Of a DNA stretch of 64,000 nucleotides, positions 42,426 to 51,012 are shown one piece after another. The translations under genes and the position numbers were made by a program. This DNA is from Duganella lactea. GTDB taxonomy: Bacteria > Pseudomonadota > Gammaproteobacteria > Burkholderiales > Burkholderiaceae_D. The notes under the pieces are model-generated. The model saw nothing but the letters and a program-made list of their open reading frames with translations. It was not told the origin of the DNA and made no database searches. Within the stretch, counting starts at the first letter, position 1; each line of letters starts with the position of its first letter. The DNA is taken from NCBI RefSeq assembly GCF_009857505.1, contig NZ_WWCP01000030.1:1-64000 (forward strand). The letters are read 5' to 3'.

Positions 42426-44088
42426 CGCGGTTGGCCAGAAAGCCGTGGATCTGCGACACCACGGCGGCGCCTTCTCCCACCGCCGCAGCCACCCGCTTGG
42501 TCGAGCGGGCGCGCACGTCACCAATCGCAAACACGCCGGGAACGCTGGTTTCCAGGCCTCCGCGTCCACTGGCGGGGGCGCCTGGAATGTCGTAACCGGT
42601 GAGGATAAAGCCTTTGTCGTCCACCTGTACGCCGCAGTCGTCCAGCCAGCCGGTGTTCGGGTCCGCGCCGATGAAGAGGAAAACGCGGCAGATGTCGTAG
42701 TCCTTTTCCACGCCGCTGCGATTGTCGCGCACGCGCACCTGCTGCAAGCCTTCCTCGTCGCAGCCCTCCAGCGCCACGATTTCGGACTCCACGTGCAGTT
42801 CAATGTTCGGCGTGGCCGCGATGCGCTCGATCAGATAGCTGGACATGGTGGACGCCAGGCTGTCCTTGCGGATCAGGATGTGCACCTTGGCCGCGTGGCC
42901 GGACAGGTAGACGGCCGCCTGCCCGGCGGAATTGCCGCCGCCGACCAGAATCACTTCCTGGCTGTGGCACAGGCCTGCCTCCAGCGGCGAGGCCCAGTAG
43001 TACACGCCTTTGCCCTCAAACTGCTTGAGATTGGCCAGCGATGGCCGGCGATAGCGCGCGCCACAGGACAAGACGACGGTGCGGCCTTGCAGCCGCGTGA
43101 GGCTGCCGCACATTTCGACTTGCACCGGGTAGGTATCGCACAGCAGGCGTCCGGCCGGCGCCGGAATCGCCATCTTGACGCCGAATTTCTGCGACTGCAC
43201 GAAAGCCCGGCCGGCCAGCGCCGCGCCCGAAATCCCGGTCGGGAAGCCGAGGTAATTCTCGATGCGCGCGCTGGCCGCGGCCTGGCCGCCGTAGGCGCGG
43301 GTTTCCAGCACCAGCACCGACAAGCCTTCCGACGCCGCATACACGGCGGTGGCCAGGCCGGCAGGTCCCGCGCCGACCACGATCACATCCCAGATATGGT
43401 CCGGCGTCAGTTCCGGCAGCGTGCCAAGGCAGCGGCCGAGGTCCACCACGCTCGGGTTCTTTTTCACGCCGCCGTCCGGGCACACCGCCAGCGGCCAGTC
43501 GTTGGCCTCCGGCTGGAAACGCTCGACCAGCGCGCGAGCCTGTTCGTCGCTGCGCGGGTCCAGCACGCGATGCGGCAGGCCGTTACTGGACAGCCATCCC
43601 TGCAGCGCGTGCATGCGCGCGTGGCCGGGCGTGGCCACCAGCACCACGCCGCCGTCATGGCTATTCAGCTGTTCGACGCGGCGCAGAATGAAAGCACGGG
43701 CGATGCGTTCGCCCAGTTCCGCCTCGGCGATCAGCAGTGCGCGCAGGGATTCGGTGGTGAGTGCCAGCACTTCGACGTCGCCCACCGCGTCGCCGTTGAC
43801 CAGCGATGGGGCACCTGCCAGCTGGCTGATTTCGCCGGCGAATTCGCCCACACCATGCTCCGTGATGATCGAGGTGTTGCCCAAACCATCATAGCGGCTG
43901 ATCCGGATGGCCCCCTTCAGCACCACAAACATGCCGAAGCTGCTGCTGCCCACCTCGTACAGCCGTTCGCCATCGCGATAGCAGACCAGATTGCCGAAGC
44001 GTTGGACGCGTTTGATTTCCGCAGCCGTCAGCTTGGGAAGCGCCTGGGCGCTGCGGGTTTTGAAGGTGTCGTAGATGGCCATGGCCAT
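42412..44088 (-). CDS. Cyclic-nucleotide-binding thioredoxin-reductase-like flavoprotein
   Basis: The 558-residue protein has an N-terminal cNMP-binding domain (residues 20-135, FGMFVVLKGAIRISRYDGLG), a linker with a glutaredoxin-like fold and a C-terminal FAD/NAD(P) reductase with VIVVGAGPAGLATAVY, SARIENYLGFP, VILVGGGNSAGQAAVYLSG and FAIGDVRA. The redox-active CxxC of thioredoxin reductases is replaced by GVYYWASPLEAGLC, so it cannot be a disulfide reductase of the classical type. Its role is unknown; it may be redox-signal linked. Confidence 0.85.
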   Translation of the reverse strand: MAMAIYDTFKTRSAQALPKLTAAEIKRVQRFGNLVCYRDGERLYEVGSSSFGMFVVLKGAIRISRYDGLGNTSIITEHGVGEFAGEISQLAGAPSLVNGDAVGDVEVLALTTESLRALLIAEAELGERIARAFILRRVEQLNSHDGGVVLVATPGHARMHALQGWLSSNGLPHRVLDPRSDEQARALVERFQPEANDWPLAVCPDGGVKKNPSVVDLGRCLGTLPELTPDHIWDVIVVGAGPAGLATAVYAASEGLSVLVLETRAYGGQAAASARIENYLGFPTGISGAALAGRAFVQSQKFGVKMAIPAPAGRLLCDTYPVQVEMCGSLTRLQGRTVVLSCGARYRRPSLANLKQFEGKGVYYWASPLEAGLCHSQEVILVGGGNSAGQAAVYLSGHAAKVHILIRKDSLASTMSSYLIERIAATPNIELHVESEIVALEGCDEEGLQQVRVRDNRSGVEKDYDICRVFLFIGADPNTGWLDDCGVQVDDKGFILTGYDIPGAPASGRGGLETSVPGVFAIGDVRARSTKRVAAAVGEGAAVVSQIHGFLANRASAN

Positions 44089-44091
44089 AGT

Positions 44092-45147
44092 CTAGCGCGG
44101 TTTTTTCTTTTCCCGCCAGAGGCTAAAGTAAGACTTTGCGCCGGCACCACGCAGCAGCCGTGGCAGGGCGATGGTCGCCAGCAGCAGCACGCCGATAACG
44201 ATGGTCATGTAGATGCCAGGGATATTCGCCATTTGCAGGCCGTAGGTGACAGCGCCCAGCGTCAGCACGGCCAGCAGCACACCGGCAATGGTCCCCGCGC
44301 CGCCGGCGATGCTGACGCCACCGAGAATCACCATGGTGATGATTTCCAGCTCCCAGCCCATGGCGATGTTCGGACGCGTGCTGCCGATACGGCCGGTCAG
44401 CAGGTAGCCGGCCAGGCCGGCCATGGCGCCGGTCAGCATGAACAGCATCAGGCGATAGCGTTCGACGTGGATGCCGGAGAAGCGCGCGGCGACCGGGTTA
44501 TTGCCGATGGCGTAGATGCGGCGCCCCCAGCTCGTGGCGTGCAGCACGCCGGCAAACAATGCGGCGCACACCAGCAGCACGATGAATTCGCGTGGGATGA
44601 AATCGAAGAAGTAGCCCTGGCCCCATTCGGCCATCGTCTGCGGATAGCCGGTGAAGGCCTGGTCGCCCAGCACCACGCTGGCCAGGCCGCGGAACAGCGA
44701 AACGGTGCCGATGGTGACGACGATCGAGGGCAGCCCAAACTGCGTGACCAGAATGCCGTTCAGGCAGCCGCACAGCATGCCGGTGGCGATGGCGATCGGC
44801 AGCAGCGCTTCCGGCGGCATGCCGTTGGCGTGCGCCAGCCCCATGGCCACAGACGATAGCGCCAGGATACCGGAAACCGAGATGTCGATTTCGCGGCAGA
44901 TGATCAACAATGCCATCGGCAGCGCGATCAGCGCCTTTTCGCTGAAGTTGAAAGTGCTGTCGGCCAGGTTGTACGGATCGAGGAAGTGGGGCAGCAGCAT
45001 GCCGTTGGCGCAGAGGGCCAGCAGCAGCAACAGCGCCAGTAGCGCTTCGCGGCTGGCCAGCGCGGCGCGCAGCCCGCCGGGGGGCTGGTCGGCGATGACG
45101 TAGCGCGAGCTATGGGCCGCCGGCTTGTCGGTGGAAATCGTCGTCAT
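44092..45147 (-). CDS. ABC transporter permease, rhamnose-type
   Basis: The 351-residue permease (RbsC/RhaP-Q group) has about ten hydrophobic segments, NFSEKALIALPMALLII and REIDISVSGILALSS near residues 65-100 and GSTRPNIAMGWELEIITMVILGG in the second half. It lies 12 bp after the substrate-binding protein gene. It most resembles RhaP-type permeases of rhizobial rhamnose importers. The usual ATP-binding protein (RhaT) and second permease are not in this block, so the transporter is incomplete here. Confidence 0.85.
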   Translation of the reverse strand: MTTISTDKPAAHSSRYVIADQPPGGLRAALASREALLALLLLLALCANGMLLPHFLDPYNLADSTFNFSEKALIALPMALLIICREIDISVSGILALSSVAMGLAHANGMPPEALLPIAIATGMLCGCLNGILVTQFGLPSIVVTIGTVSLFRGLASVVLGDQAFTGYPQTMAEWGQGYFFDFIPREFIVLLVCAALFAGVLHATSWGRRIYAIGNNPVAARFSGIHVERYRLMLFMLTGAMAGLAGYLLTGRIGSTRPNIAMGWELEIITMVILGGVSIAGGAGTIAGVLLAVLTLGAVTYGLQMANIPGIYMTIVIGVLLLATIALPRLLRGAGAKSYFSLWREKKKPR

Positions 45148-45159
45148 GGAATGCCCGGC

Positions 45160-46167
45160 TTAGAAGATCTTGGAGAATTGGTCGACATTCCCCTTGTTGT
45201 AGGTGAACGGCGGGGCCATCGCGGCTTCGCCATTGGCGTCGATGGCGATGCTGCCCATGCGGCCGGCGCTGATGCTGCCGCCGGCTTGCGCGCCAGGCTG
45301 CTTCTTCACAAAGTCATACGCCGCGTAGGTGGCCGCGTAGCCCAGGTCGATCGGATTCCAGATCGCGAACTCGCGCACCGCGCCGCTTTTGACGTGGCCC
45401 GCCATCTCGGACGGCAAGCCAAGGCCGGTGACGAAGACCTTGCCCACCAGGTGTTCATCCACCACCGCTTTGCTGGCGGCGTTGATGCCGACGGTGGTCG
45501 GTGAGATGATCGCCTTCAGATTCGGATAGCTGCGCAGCAGGCCGATGGCCTCTCGGTAGCTCTTGTCCGACTGGTCGTCGCCATAAGCCACCGTGACCAG
45601 TTTCATCTTGTTGAACTCCGGCTGCTCCAGCACTTTTTTCATCACGCCGATCCAGATATTCTGGTTGGTGGCTTGCGCGGAGGCGGAGAGAATCGCGATT
45701 TCGCCTTGACCGCCAATGGCGTCGGACGCCATCTGGATCTGCTTCAAGCCGATCAAGTCGGCGTTGGAGGGATTGAGCTGCATCATGCGGCCATCCTTGG
45801 CCAGGCCGCTGTCGAAGGACACGACCTTGATGCCGCGCACCATGGCCTTCTTGGCGATCGGCACCAGCGCGTTGGGATCATTGGCCGAGATGATGATGGC
45901 ATCGACCTTCTGGCTGATCAGCGAATTGACGATCTCGATCTGGCCTTCCGCGCTCGGCGTGGTCGGCCCGGTGTAGATAATCTCGACATTTTTCAATTCC
46001 TTGGCGGCGTCCAGCGCGCCGGTATGCGCGGCGTCGAAGAAGCCATTGCCCAGGTTTTTCACCACCATCGCGATGCGGATGTGATCAGGCGCTTTCTCCT
46101 TGCAGCCGGCGATGGCCGCAAGCAGACCGGCGGCAACGGCCGCCAATACGATCTTCCTGAACTTCAA
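45160..46167 (-). CDS. Rhamnose-type sugar ABC transporter substrate-binding lipoprotein
   Basis: The 335-residue protein begins at a TTG (46165-46167), read as Met, followed by a lipoprotein signal LAAVAAGLLAAIAGC (Cys22) and a periplasmic binding fold of the RbsB/RhaS group (IRIAMVVKNLGNGFFDAAHTGA, IIISANDPNALVPIAKKA, VVSFDSGLAKDGRMMQ). The longer ATG frame from 46365 would lie inside the deoR gene and lacks a signal peptide. The TTG shares its bases with the deoR stop (TTGA), with GGAGG at 46175-46179. Confidence 0.87.
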   Translation of the reverse strand: MKFRKIVLAAVAAGLLAAIAGCKEKAPDHIRIAMVVKNLGNGFFDAAHTGALDAAKELKNVEIIYTGPTTPSAEGQIEIVNSLISQKVDAIIISANDPNALVPIAKKAMVRGIKVVSFDSGLAKDGRMMQLNPSNADLIGLKQIQMASDAIGGQGEIAILSASAQATNQNIWIGVMKKVLEQPEFNKMKLVTVAYGDDQSDKSYREAIGLLRSYPNLKAIISPTTVGINAASKAVVDEHLVGKVFVTGLGLPSEMAGHVKSGAVREFAIWNPIDLGYAATYAAYDFVKKQPGAQAGGSISAGRMGSIAIDANGEAAMAPPFTYNKGNVDQFSKIF

Positions 46168-47033
46168 TGGGCCGCCTCCGGATGATAAATACCCGCCAGC
46201 GTCTCGTAGCCATAAGGCGCATTGAATACCGATGGCGTCATCTGCTTCGGCAGCGCTTCCGGGCTCACCGTCACCACACGCACGCCCGATTGTTCCAGAA
46301 GTTGCACCGCCGAATCCGAGGCGTCGGTGTCGGTGATGACGGTCGATACGCGGTTCAAGCCGCACAGGATCAGGCCCGCCTTCTTGGTGAACTTGGAGCT
46401 GTCGGCCAGCACGATCAGTTCCTCGGCCTGTGAAATCAGCCGTTTCTCCGCCTGGATCAGCAGCGGATCGGCCTCCATCAGGCCAAGCAGCGACAGGCCG
46501 AAGACGCTCATGAACATCTTGGCGGCGTAGTGGTGCTGGGTGATGTCGTTGTCGAACGGGCTGAGAATGACGTTCTGTTCGCGGTACACCTTGCCGCCGG
46601 GGACGATGATCTCGTTCTCGCTGGAGACCAGCAGACGCTCGGCCATCAGGAAGGAATTGGTGAGAATTTTGAGATGATGGTCGGTCAGGAATTCGGCCAT
46701 CATGAACGTGGTGGTGCCGCCGTTGATGATGATCGTTTCACCCTCGTTGCACATGCTGGCCGCGTAGCGCGCGATGGCGCGTTTGTGCTCGGCGCGGCAC
46801 TGGATATTGTGCTGGAAGGTTTCGCTGGTGAGGGTGAAGCCGCGTTTTTTCTGCTCCAGATTGGCGGCGCCGCCGCGCGTCCGGGTGAGCAGGCTGCGGG
46901 CCGCCAGCCAGCTGATGTCGCGCCGTACCGTAGCCGGCGAGGCGTTCAGCCAGTCGACCAGTTGCGGCACGGTGGCCGCATTATGTTCGGCAAGCAGCTT
47001 CAGCAAACGCTTGCGACGTTTGTGATTTACCAT
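46164..47033 (-). CDS. DeoR family regulator of the rhamnose locus
   Basis: The 289-residue regulator has an N-terminal DeoR winged helix (RRKRLLKLLAEHNAATVPQLVDWLNASPATVRRD) and the sugar-phosphate-sensing DeoRC domain (INGGTTTFMMAEFL, IVPGGKVYREQNVI, KLILADSSKF-like VLADSSKFTKK). It most likely represses the transporter and catabolic operons until a rhamnose-derived metabolite appears. It is divergent from rhaD, and its stop overlaps the binding-protein start. AAGGAGA precedes the ATG. Confidence 0.9.
   Translation of the reverse strand: MVNHKRRKRLLKLLAEHNAATVPQLVDWLNASPATVRRDISWLAARSLLTRTRGGAANLEQKKRGFTLTSETFQHNIQCRAEHKRAIARYAASMCNEGETIIINGGTTTFMMAEFLTDHHLKILTNSFLMAERLLVSSENEIIVPGGKVYREQNVILSPFDNDITQHHYAAKMFMSVFGLSLLGLMEADPLLIQAEKRLISQAEELIVLADSSKFTKKAGLILCGLNRVSTVITDTDASDSAVQLLEQSGVRVVTVSPEALPKQMTPSVFNAPYGYETLAGIYHPEAAH
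46175..46179 (-). promoter_or_regulatory. Ribosome binding site deciding the TTG start
   Basis: GGAGG on the minus strand, 7 nt before the TTG start of the binding-protein gene, inside the last codons of deoR. Its strength supports this start. Confidence 0.75.
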
Positions 47034-47100
47034 TTCAGTCTCCTTTTATTTAGGTCTACGACCGCCCGTGAGTGCGGTGTGCCTGTTTTATTAACGTTAA

Positions 47101-47129
47101 AGGCTAAACACTTCCAAAACGCACGTCAA
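47101..47129 (-). promoter_or_regulatory. Putative deoR promoter
   Basis: TTGACG (47124-47129) and TAGCCT (47101-47106) are 17 bp apart on the minus strand. The -35 box overlaps the left arm of the palindrome at 47127, as expected for autoregulation. Confidence 0.45.
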
Positions 47130-47155
47130 TCACATAGCGATCAAATATGTGATTG
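47127..47155. promoter_or_regulatory. Large palindrome in the deoR-rhaD intergenic region
   Basis: CAATCACATA (47127-47136) and TATGTGATTG (47146-47155) are perfect 10-bp inverted arms around a 9-bp centre. The right arm contains TGTGA and the left TCACA, the order opposite to a CRP site. DeoR or a partner regulator is the likely ligand. Confidence 0.7.
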
Positions 47156-47212
47156 TTTCGAGGCGTGTGGCGGTTTTTGATCAGACATTGATCATCCATA
47201 TGATTATTTCGA
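47150..47212 (+). promoter_or_regulatory. Two TGATTRTTTCGA direct repeats, candidate DeoR sites
   Basis: TGATTGTTTCGA (47150-47161) and TGATTATTTCGA (47201-47212) differ at one base and start 51 bp apart, close to five helical turns. TTTCGA is a common core of DeoR-family operators. Between them TGATCA occurs twice (47178-47183, 47189-47194), 11 bp apart. Confidence 0.55.
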
Positions 47213-47241
47213 TCTTTGTCATCAAGTTGATTGGTTCCGCA

Positions 47242-47271
47242 TTGACACTCACCCACGGCCTGATTTCTACT
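47242..47271 (+). promoter_or_regulatory. Putative rhaD promoter
   Basis: A perfect TTGACA (47242-47247) and TCTACT (47266-47271) are spaced by 18 bp. The start of transcription near 47278 leaves about 27 nt of leader with ACGGAGA before the ATG at 47305. Confidence 0.55.
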
Positions 47272-47304
47272 GGCCGGAGTAAAAACACAATACGGAGACC
47301 AGGC

Positions 47305-49383
47305 ATGAAAGAATCACCGATCACTTCTCTATGGGACGATGGCGCGGCCGCCAGCATGAGTGAGCCCGAGCTGCTGTTATACCGTTCCAACCTGCTCGGC
47401 TCCGACCTGCGCATCACCAATTTCGGCGGCGGCAACACCTCGGCCAAGGTGATGATGGAAGATCCGCTCAGCGGCGAGCAGGTGGAAGTGCTGTGGGTGA
47501 AAGGCTCCGGCGGTGATCTGGGCAGCATCAAGATCGACGGCTTTTCGACGCTGTACATGGACAAGCTGCAGGCGCTCAAAGGCCGTTATCGCGGCCTTGA
47601 ACACGAAGACGAAATGGTGGCGTATCTGCCACATTGCACCTTTAACCTCAATCCACGGGCCGCCAGTATCGACACGCCGCTGCATGCCTACATCGCGCGC
47701 AAGCATGTCGATCATATGCATCCGGATTCGGTCATCGCGATCGCCGCCTGCGCCAGCAGCCAGGCACTGACCGCGACGATTTTCGGCGGCGAACTGGGAT
47801 GGCTGCCGTGGCAGCGTCCAGGTTATGACCTGGGCCTGAAGCTGGAAGCGCTGTCGCAATCGCAGCCGGACCTGAAGGGCATCATCCTTGAAGGCCATGG
47901 CCTGTTCACCTGGGGCGACACCGCCAAGTCGTGCTACGAAACCACGCTGGCCGTCATCCAGCGCGCGGAGGAGTGGCTGGCGGCAAACATCCAGCAGCCA
48001 GTGTTCGGTGGCCAGGCGCGCGCACCGCTGCCGGCCGACGAGCGCGCGGCGATGGCGGCGAAGCTGATGCCGCTGCTGCGCGGGAAAATCAGCCGCGACG
48101 AGTACAAGCTCGGTTACTTCAACGACAGCGACGCGGTGCTGGAATTTGTTTGCAGCCGCGATCTGCAACCGTTGGCGGCGCTGGGCACGTCCTGCCCGGA
48201 CCACTTCCTGCGCACCAAAATCCGCCCGTTCGTCATCGATTACGATCAGGATTTCGATAAGCTGGTCGCGGGTCTGGACGAGGCGCTTGCGCAGTACCGT
48301 GCCGATTACGTGGCCTATTACGAACGCTGCAAGCACGATAACAGCCCGGCGGTACGCGACGCCAACCCGATCATCTACCTGATTCCCGGCGTGGGCATGC
48401 TGTCCTTCGCCAAGGACAAGGCCACCGCCCGTATCGCCGGCGAGTTCTATGTCAACGCCATCAACGTGATGCGCGGCGCGAATGGCGTCGACAAATATGT
48501 CGGTCTGCCGGAGCAGGAAGCCTTCGACATCGAATACTGGCTGCTGGAGGAAGCGAAGCTGCAACGCATGCCGAAACCGAAATCGCTGGCCGGCCGCATC
48601 GCGCTGGTGACCGGTGGCGCCGGCGGCATCGGCCAGGCGGTGGCGAAACAGTTGCTGCAAGAGGGCGCCTGCGTGCTGCTGACCGATATCGATTCGGAGG
48701 CGCTGGCGGAAGCGCACAAGAATCTGGCCAAGGTGGCCGGCAAGGACAACGTCACCAGCGTGGTCGCCAACATCACCGGCGAGGACGCGGTGGACGATAT
48801 CCTGAAAGCATCGTCGCTGAACTTCGGCGGCATCGACCTGCTGATCTCGAACGCCGGCATCGCCTCGTCGGCGCCGCTGGAAGACACCACGCTGGAAGTA
48901 TGGAACCGCAACCAGGAGATTCTGGTGAAGGGCTACTTCCTCGCCAGCCGCGCCGCCTTCCGCATCATGAAGCAGCAAAAACTGGGGGGCTCGATGGTGT
49001 TCGTCGCCAGCAAAAACGGCCTGGTGGCGTCGGCCGGCGCGTCGGCCTACTGCACCGCCAAGGCGGCGGAAATCCATCTGGCGCGCTGCATCGCGCTGGA
49101 GGGCGCGCCGCATGGCATCCGCGTCAACGTGGTCAATCCGGACGCGGTGATTCGCGGCTCGCGCATCTGGGACGGCAAATGGAAGCAGGAACGCGCGCAG
49201 TCGAATAAAATCGAGGCCGACGACGTCGAGGAATTTTATCGCCAGCGCAGCATGCTGAAGCTGAGCGTGCTGCCGGAGGATATTGCGGAAGCGGTGTACT
49301 TCCTGGCCAGCGACAAAGCGGCCAAGAGCACCGGTAACATCCTCAACGTCGATGCCGGCAACGCCGGCGCATTTACACGATAA
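47305..49383 (+). CDS. rhaD: Bifunctional rhamnulose-1-phosphate aldolase/short-chain dehydrogenase-type protein
   Basis: The 692-residue fusion has an N-terminal class II aldolase domain (NFGGGNTSAKV, KGSGGDLGSI, HADHMHPDSV-like VDHMHPDSVIA, EGHGLFTWG) and a C-terminal SDR domain from about residue 430 (ALVTGGAGGIGQAVA, ISNAGIASS, YCTAKAAE). The family cleaves rhamnulose-1-phosphate to DHAP and lactaldehyde and oxidises the latter to lactate. The ATG at 47305 was preferred over earlier in-frame starts because it follows ACGGAGA and gives the normal N-terminus. It heads the rhaD-rhaI-rhaM operon. Confidence 0.9.
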   Translation: MKESPITSLWDDGAAASMSEPELLLYRSNLLGSDLRITNFGGGNTSAKVMMEDPLSGEQVEVLWVKGSGGDLGSIKIDGFSTLYMDKLQALKGRYRGLEHEDEMVAYLPHCTFNLNPRAASIDTPLHAYIARKHVDHMHPDSVIAIAACASSQALTATIFGGELGWLPWQRPGYDLGLKLEALSQSQPDLKGIILEGHGLFTWGDTAKSCYETTLAVIQRAEEWLAANIQQPVFGGQARAPLPADERAAMAAKLMPLLRGKISRDEYKLGYFNDSDAVLEFVCSRDLQPLAALGTSCPDHFLRTKIRPFVIDYDQDFDKLVAGLDEALAQYRADYVAYYERCKHDNSPAVRDANPIIYLIPGVGMLSFAKDKATARIAGEFYVNAINVMRGANGVDKYVGLPEQEAFDIEYWLLEEAKLQRMPKPKSLAGRIALVTGGAGGIGQAVAKQLLQEGACVLLTDIDSEALAEAHKNLAKVAGKDNVTSVVANITGEDAVDDILKASSLNFGGIDLLISNAGIASSAPLEDTTLEVWNRNQEILVKGYFLASRAAFRIMKQQKLGGSMVFVASKNGLVASAGASAYCTAKAAEIHLARCIALEGAPHGIRVNVVNPDAVIRGSRIWDGKWKQERAQSNKIEADDVEEFYRQRSMLKLSVLPEDIAEAVYFLASDKAAKSTGNILNVDAGNAGAFTR

Positions 49384-49399
49384 GAACAAAGGGGATACT

Positions 49400-50695
49400 G
49401 TGAGCACTATCATCGACAGCGGCCGCGTGGCCGAGCACAACGCACAACTGCGCGCCGGACTGAATGCGGATTATGAGGCGCTGGGCGGCATGCTGGCCCG
49501 TCGCGGCGTGGATATCGAACGTCTGACGGCGCTGGCGCAAACCTTTGCCGTCGCCTTGCCCAGCTGGGGCGTCGGCACCGGCGGCACGCGTTTTGCGCGC
49601 TTCCCCGGCAAGGGCGAACCGCGCAATGTATTTGAAAAACTGGACGACTGCGCCGTCATCCATCAACTGACGCGCGCCACGCCGGGCGTATCGCTGCACT
49701 TCCCGTGGGATAAAACCACCGACCCGGCGGCGCTGCGCCAGCAGGCCGAAAGTCACGGCCTGTATTTCGACGCGGTCAACTCCAACACCTTCCAGGATCA
49801 GGCGGACCAGGAGCACAGCTACAAATACGGCAGCCTGACCGCCAACGACGCCGCCACGCGCGCGCAAGCGGTGGCGCACAATATCGAATGCATTGAACTT
49901 GGCAAGGCGCTCGGCTCGAAGGCATTGACGGTGTGGGTGGGTGACGGCGCCAACTTCCCTGGCCAGCATAATCTGCGCGGCGCACTGGAGCGCTACCTGG
50001 ACAGCATGCGCGGCATCTATGCGGCCCTGCCGGCGGACTGGCTGGTGTTCATCGAACATAAACTGTTTGAGCCGGCGTTCTATGCCACCACGATTGCCGA
50101 CTGGGGCACCAGCTTTGCCTGCGCCCAGACGCTGGGTGACAAGGCGCGCTGTCTGGTCGATCTCGGGCACCACGCGCCGAACACCAACATCGAGATGATC
50201 GTCGCCCGCCTTGCGCAATTCGGCAAGCTGGGTGGCTTCCACTTCAACGACAGCAAGTACGGCGACGATGATCTGGATTCCGGCTCGATCAACCCGTTCC
50301 AGCTGTTCCTGGTGTTTAACGAACTGGCCGATGCGGCGGAGCGCGAGGGCGCGGCCTTCAAGCCGGCCTATATGCTGGACCAGTCGCACAACGTCACCGA
50401 CCCGATCGAAAGCCTGATCAACAGCGCGGTGGAAGTGCAGCGCGCCTTTGTGCAGTCGCAGATTGTGGACCGCGCGGCCTTGCGCCAGCACCAGGAAGCC
50501 AACGATGCGCTGCAATCGGCGCAGGCGCTGAAGCACGCCTTCCGCACCGATGTCAGCGCCATCCTGGCGATGGCGCGCTTGCGTGCGGGTGGCGCCATCG
50601 ATCCGGTGGCTTGCTATCGCGCCAGCGGCTATCGCTCGCGGGTGGCGGAAGCGCGTCCGGCCAAGGCGGGCGCCAGCGGGAGCGGCATCGTATGA
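49400..50695 (+). CDS. rhaI: L-rhamnose isomerase, RhaI type
   Basis: The 431-residue TIM-barrel isomerase has WVGDGANFPGQ, FIEHKLFEPAFYATT, LVDLGHHAPNTNIEM and GGFHFNDSKYGDDDLDSG, which carry the metal-binding Glu/Asp/His residues. It converts L-rhamnose to L-rhamnulose. The start is a GTG (49400) after GGGGAT; the longer frame from 49283 lies inside rhaD. It overlaps rhaM by an ATGA. No rhamnulokinase is visible in the window. Confidence 0.9.
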   Translation: MSTIIDSGRVAEHNAQLRAGLNADYEALGGMLARRGVDIERLTALAQTFAVALPSWGVGTGGTRFARFPGKGEPRNVFEKLDDCAVIHQLTRATPGVSLHFPWDKTTDPAALRQQAESHGLYFDAVNSNTFQDQADQEHSYKYGSLTANDAATRAQAVAHNIECIELGKALGSKALTVWVGDGANFPGQHNLRGALERYLDSMRGIYAALPADWLVFIEHKLFEPAFYATTIADWGTSFACAQTLGDKARCLVDLGHHAPNTNIEMIVARLAQFGKLGGFHFNDSKYGDDDLDSGSINPFQLFLVFNELADAAEREGAAFKPAYMLDQSHNVTDPIESLINSAVEVQRAFVQSQIVDRAALRQHQEANDALQSAQALKHAFRTDVSAILAMARLRAGGAIDPVACYRASGYRSRVAEARPAKAGASGSGIV

Positions 50696-51012
50696 GCGCC
50701 GATATCCGCGCCTTCCGCATGCAGCTCAAGCCAGGCATGGTGGCAGAGTACAAGCGGCGTCACGACGAACTGTGGCCGGATCTCGGCCAGGCGCTGAGCG
50801 ACGCCGGCATCTACGACTATTCGATCTTTCTGGACGAGGAAACGCTGTCGCTGTTCGCCGTGCTGAAGCTTCGGCCAGATAACCAGATCGGCGAGCTGCC
50901 GTCCAAGCCCATCATGCAACGCTGGTGGGACAGCATGGCTGAACTGATGCTCGTGGAGCCGGGCAACCGGCCCCGCGAGTGGCCGCTGCAGCAGGTGTTT
51001 CACTTCGTTTGA
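50692..51012 (+). CDS. rhaM: L-rhamnose mutarotase
   Basis: The 106-residue ferredoxin-like protein has FRMQLKPGMVAEYKRRHDELWPDL, with the catalytic His, YDYSIFLDEETLSLFAVLK and MQRWWDSMAELM. It interconverts alpha- and beta-L-rhamnose before isomerisation. It starts inside rhaI (ATGA overlap) and ends 13 bp into the esterase gene on the other strand. Confidence 0.93.
   Translation: MSADIRAFRMQLKPGMVAEYKRRHDELWPDLGQALSDAGIYDYSIFLDEETLSLFAVLKLRPDNQIGELPSKPIMQRWWDSMAELMLVEPGNRPREWPLQQVFHFV

Noticed and set aside
42289..44859. 856-codon plus-strand frame
   Set aside because: It covers the small fabI-cluster gene, the flavoprotein and the permease in antisense and has no recognisable domain.
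47377..49440. 687-codon minus-strand frame opposite rhaD
   Set aside because: Shadow of rhaD; rich in Arg/His/Val/Gln with no motifs.
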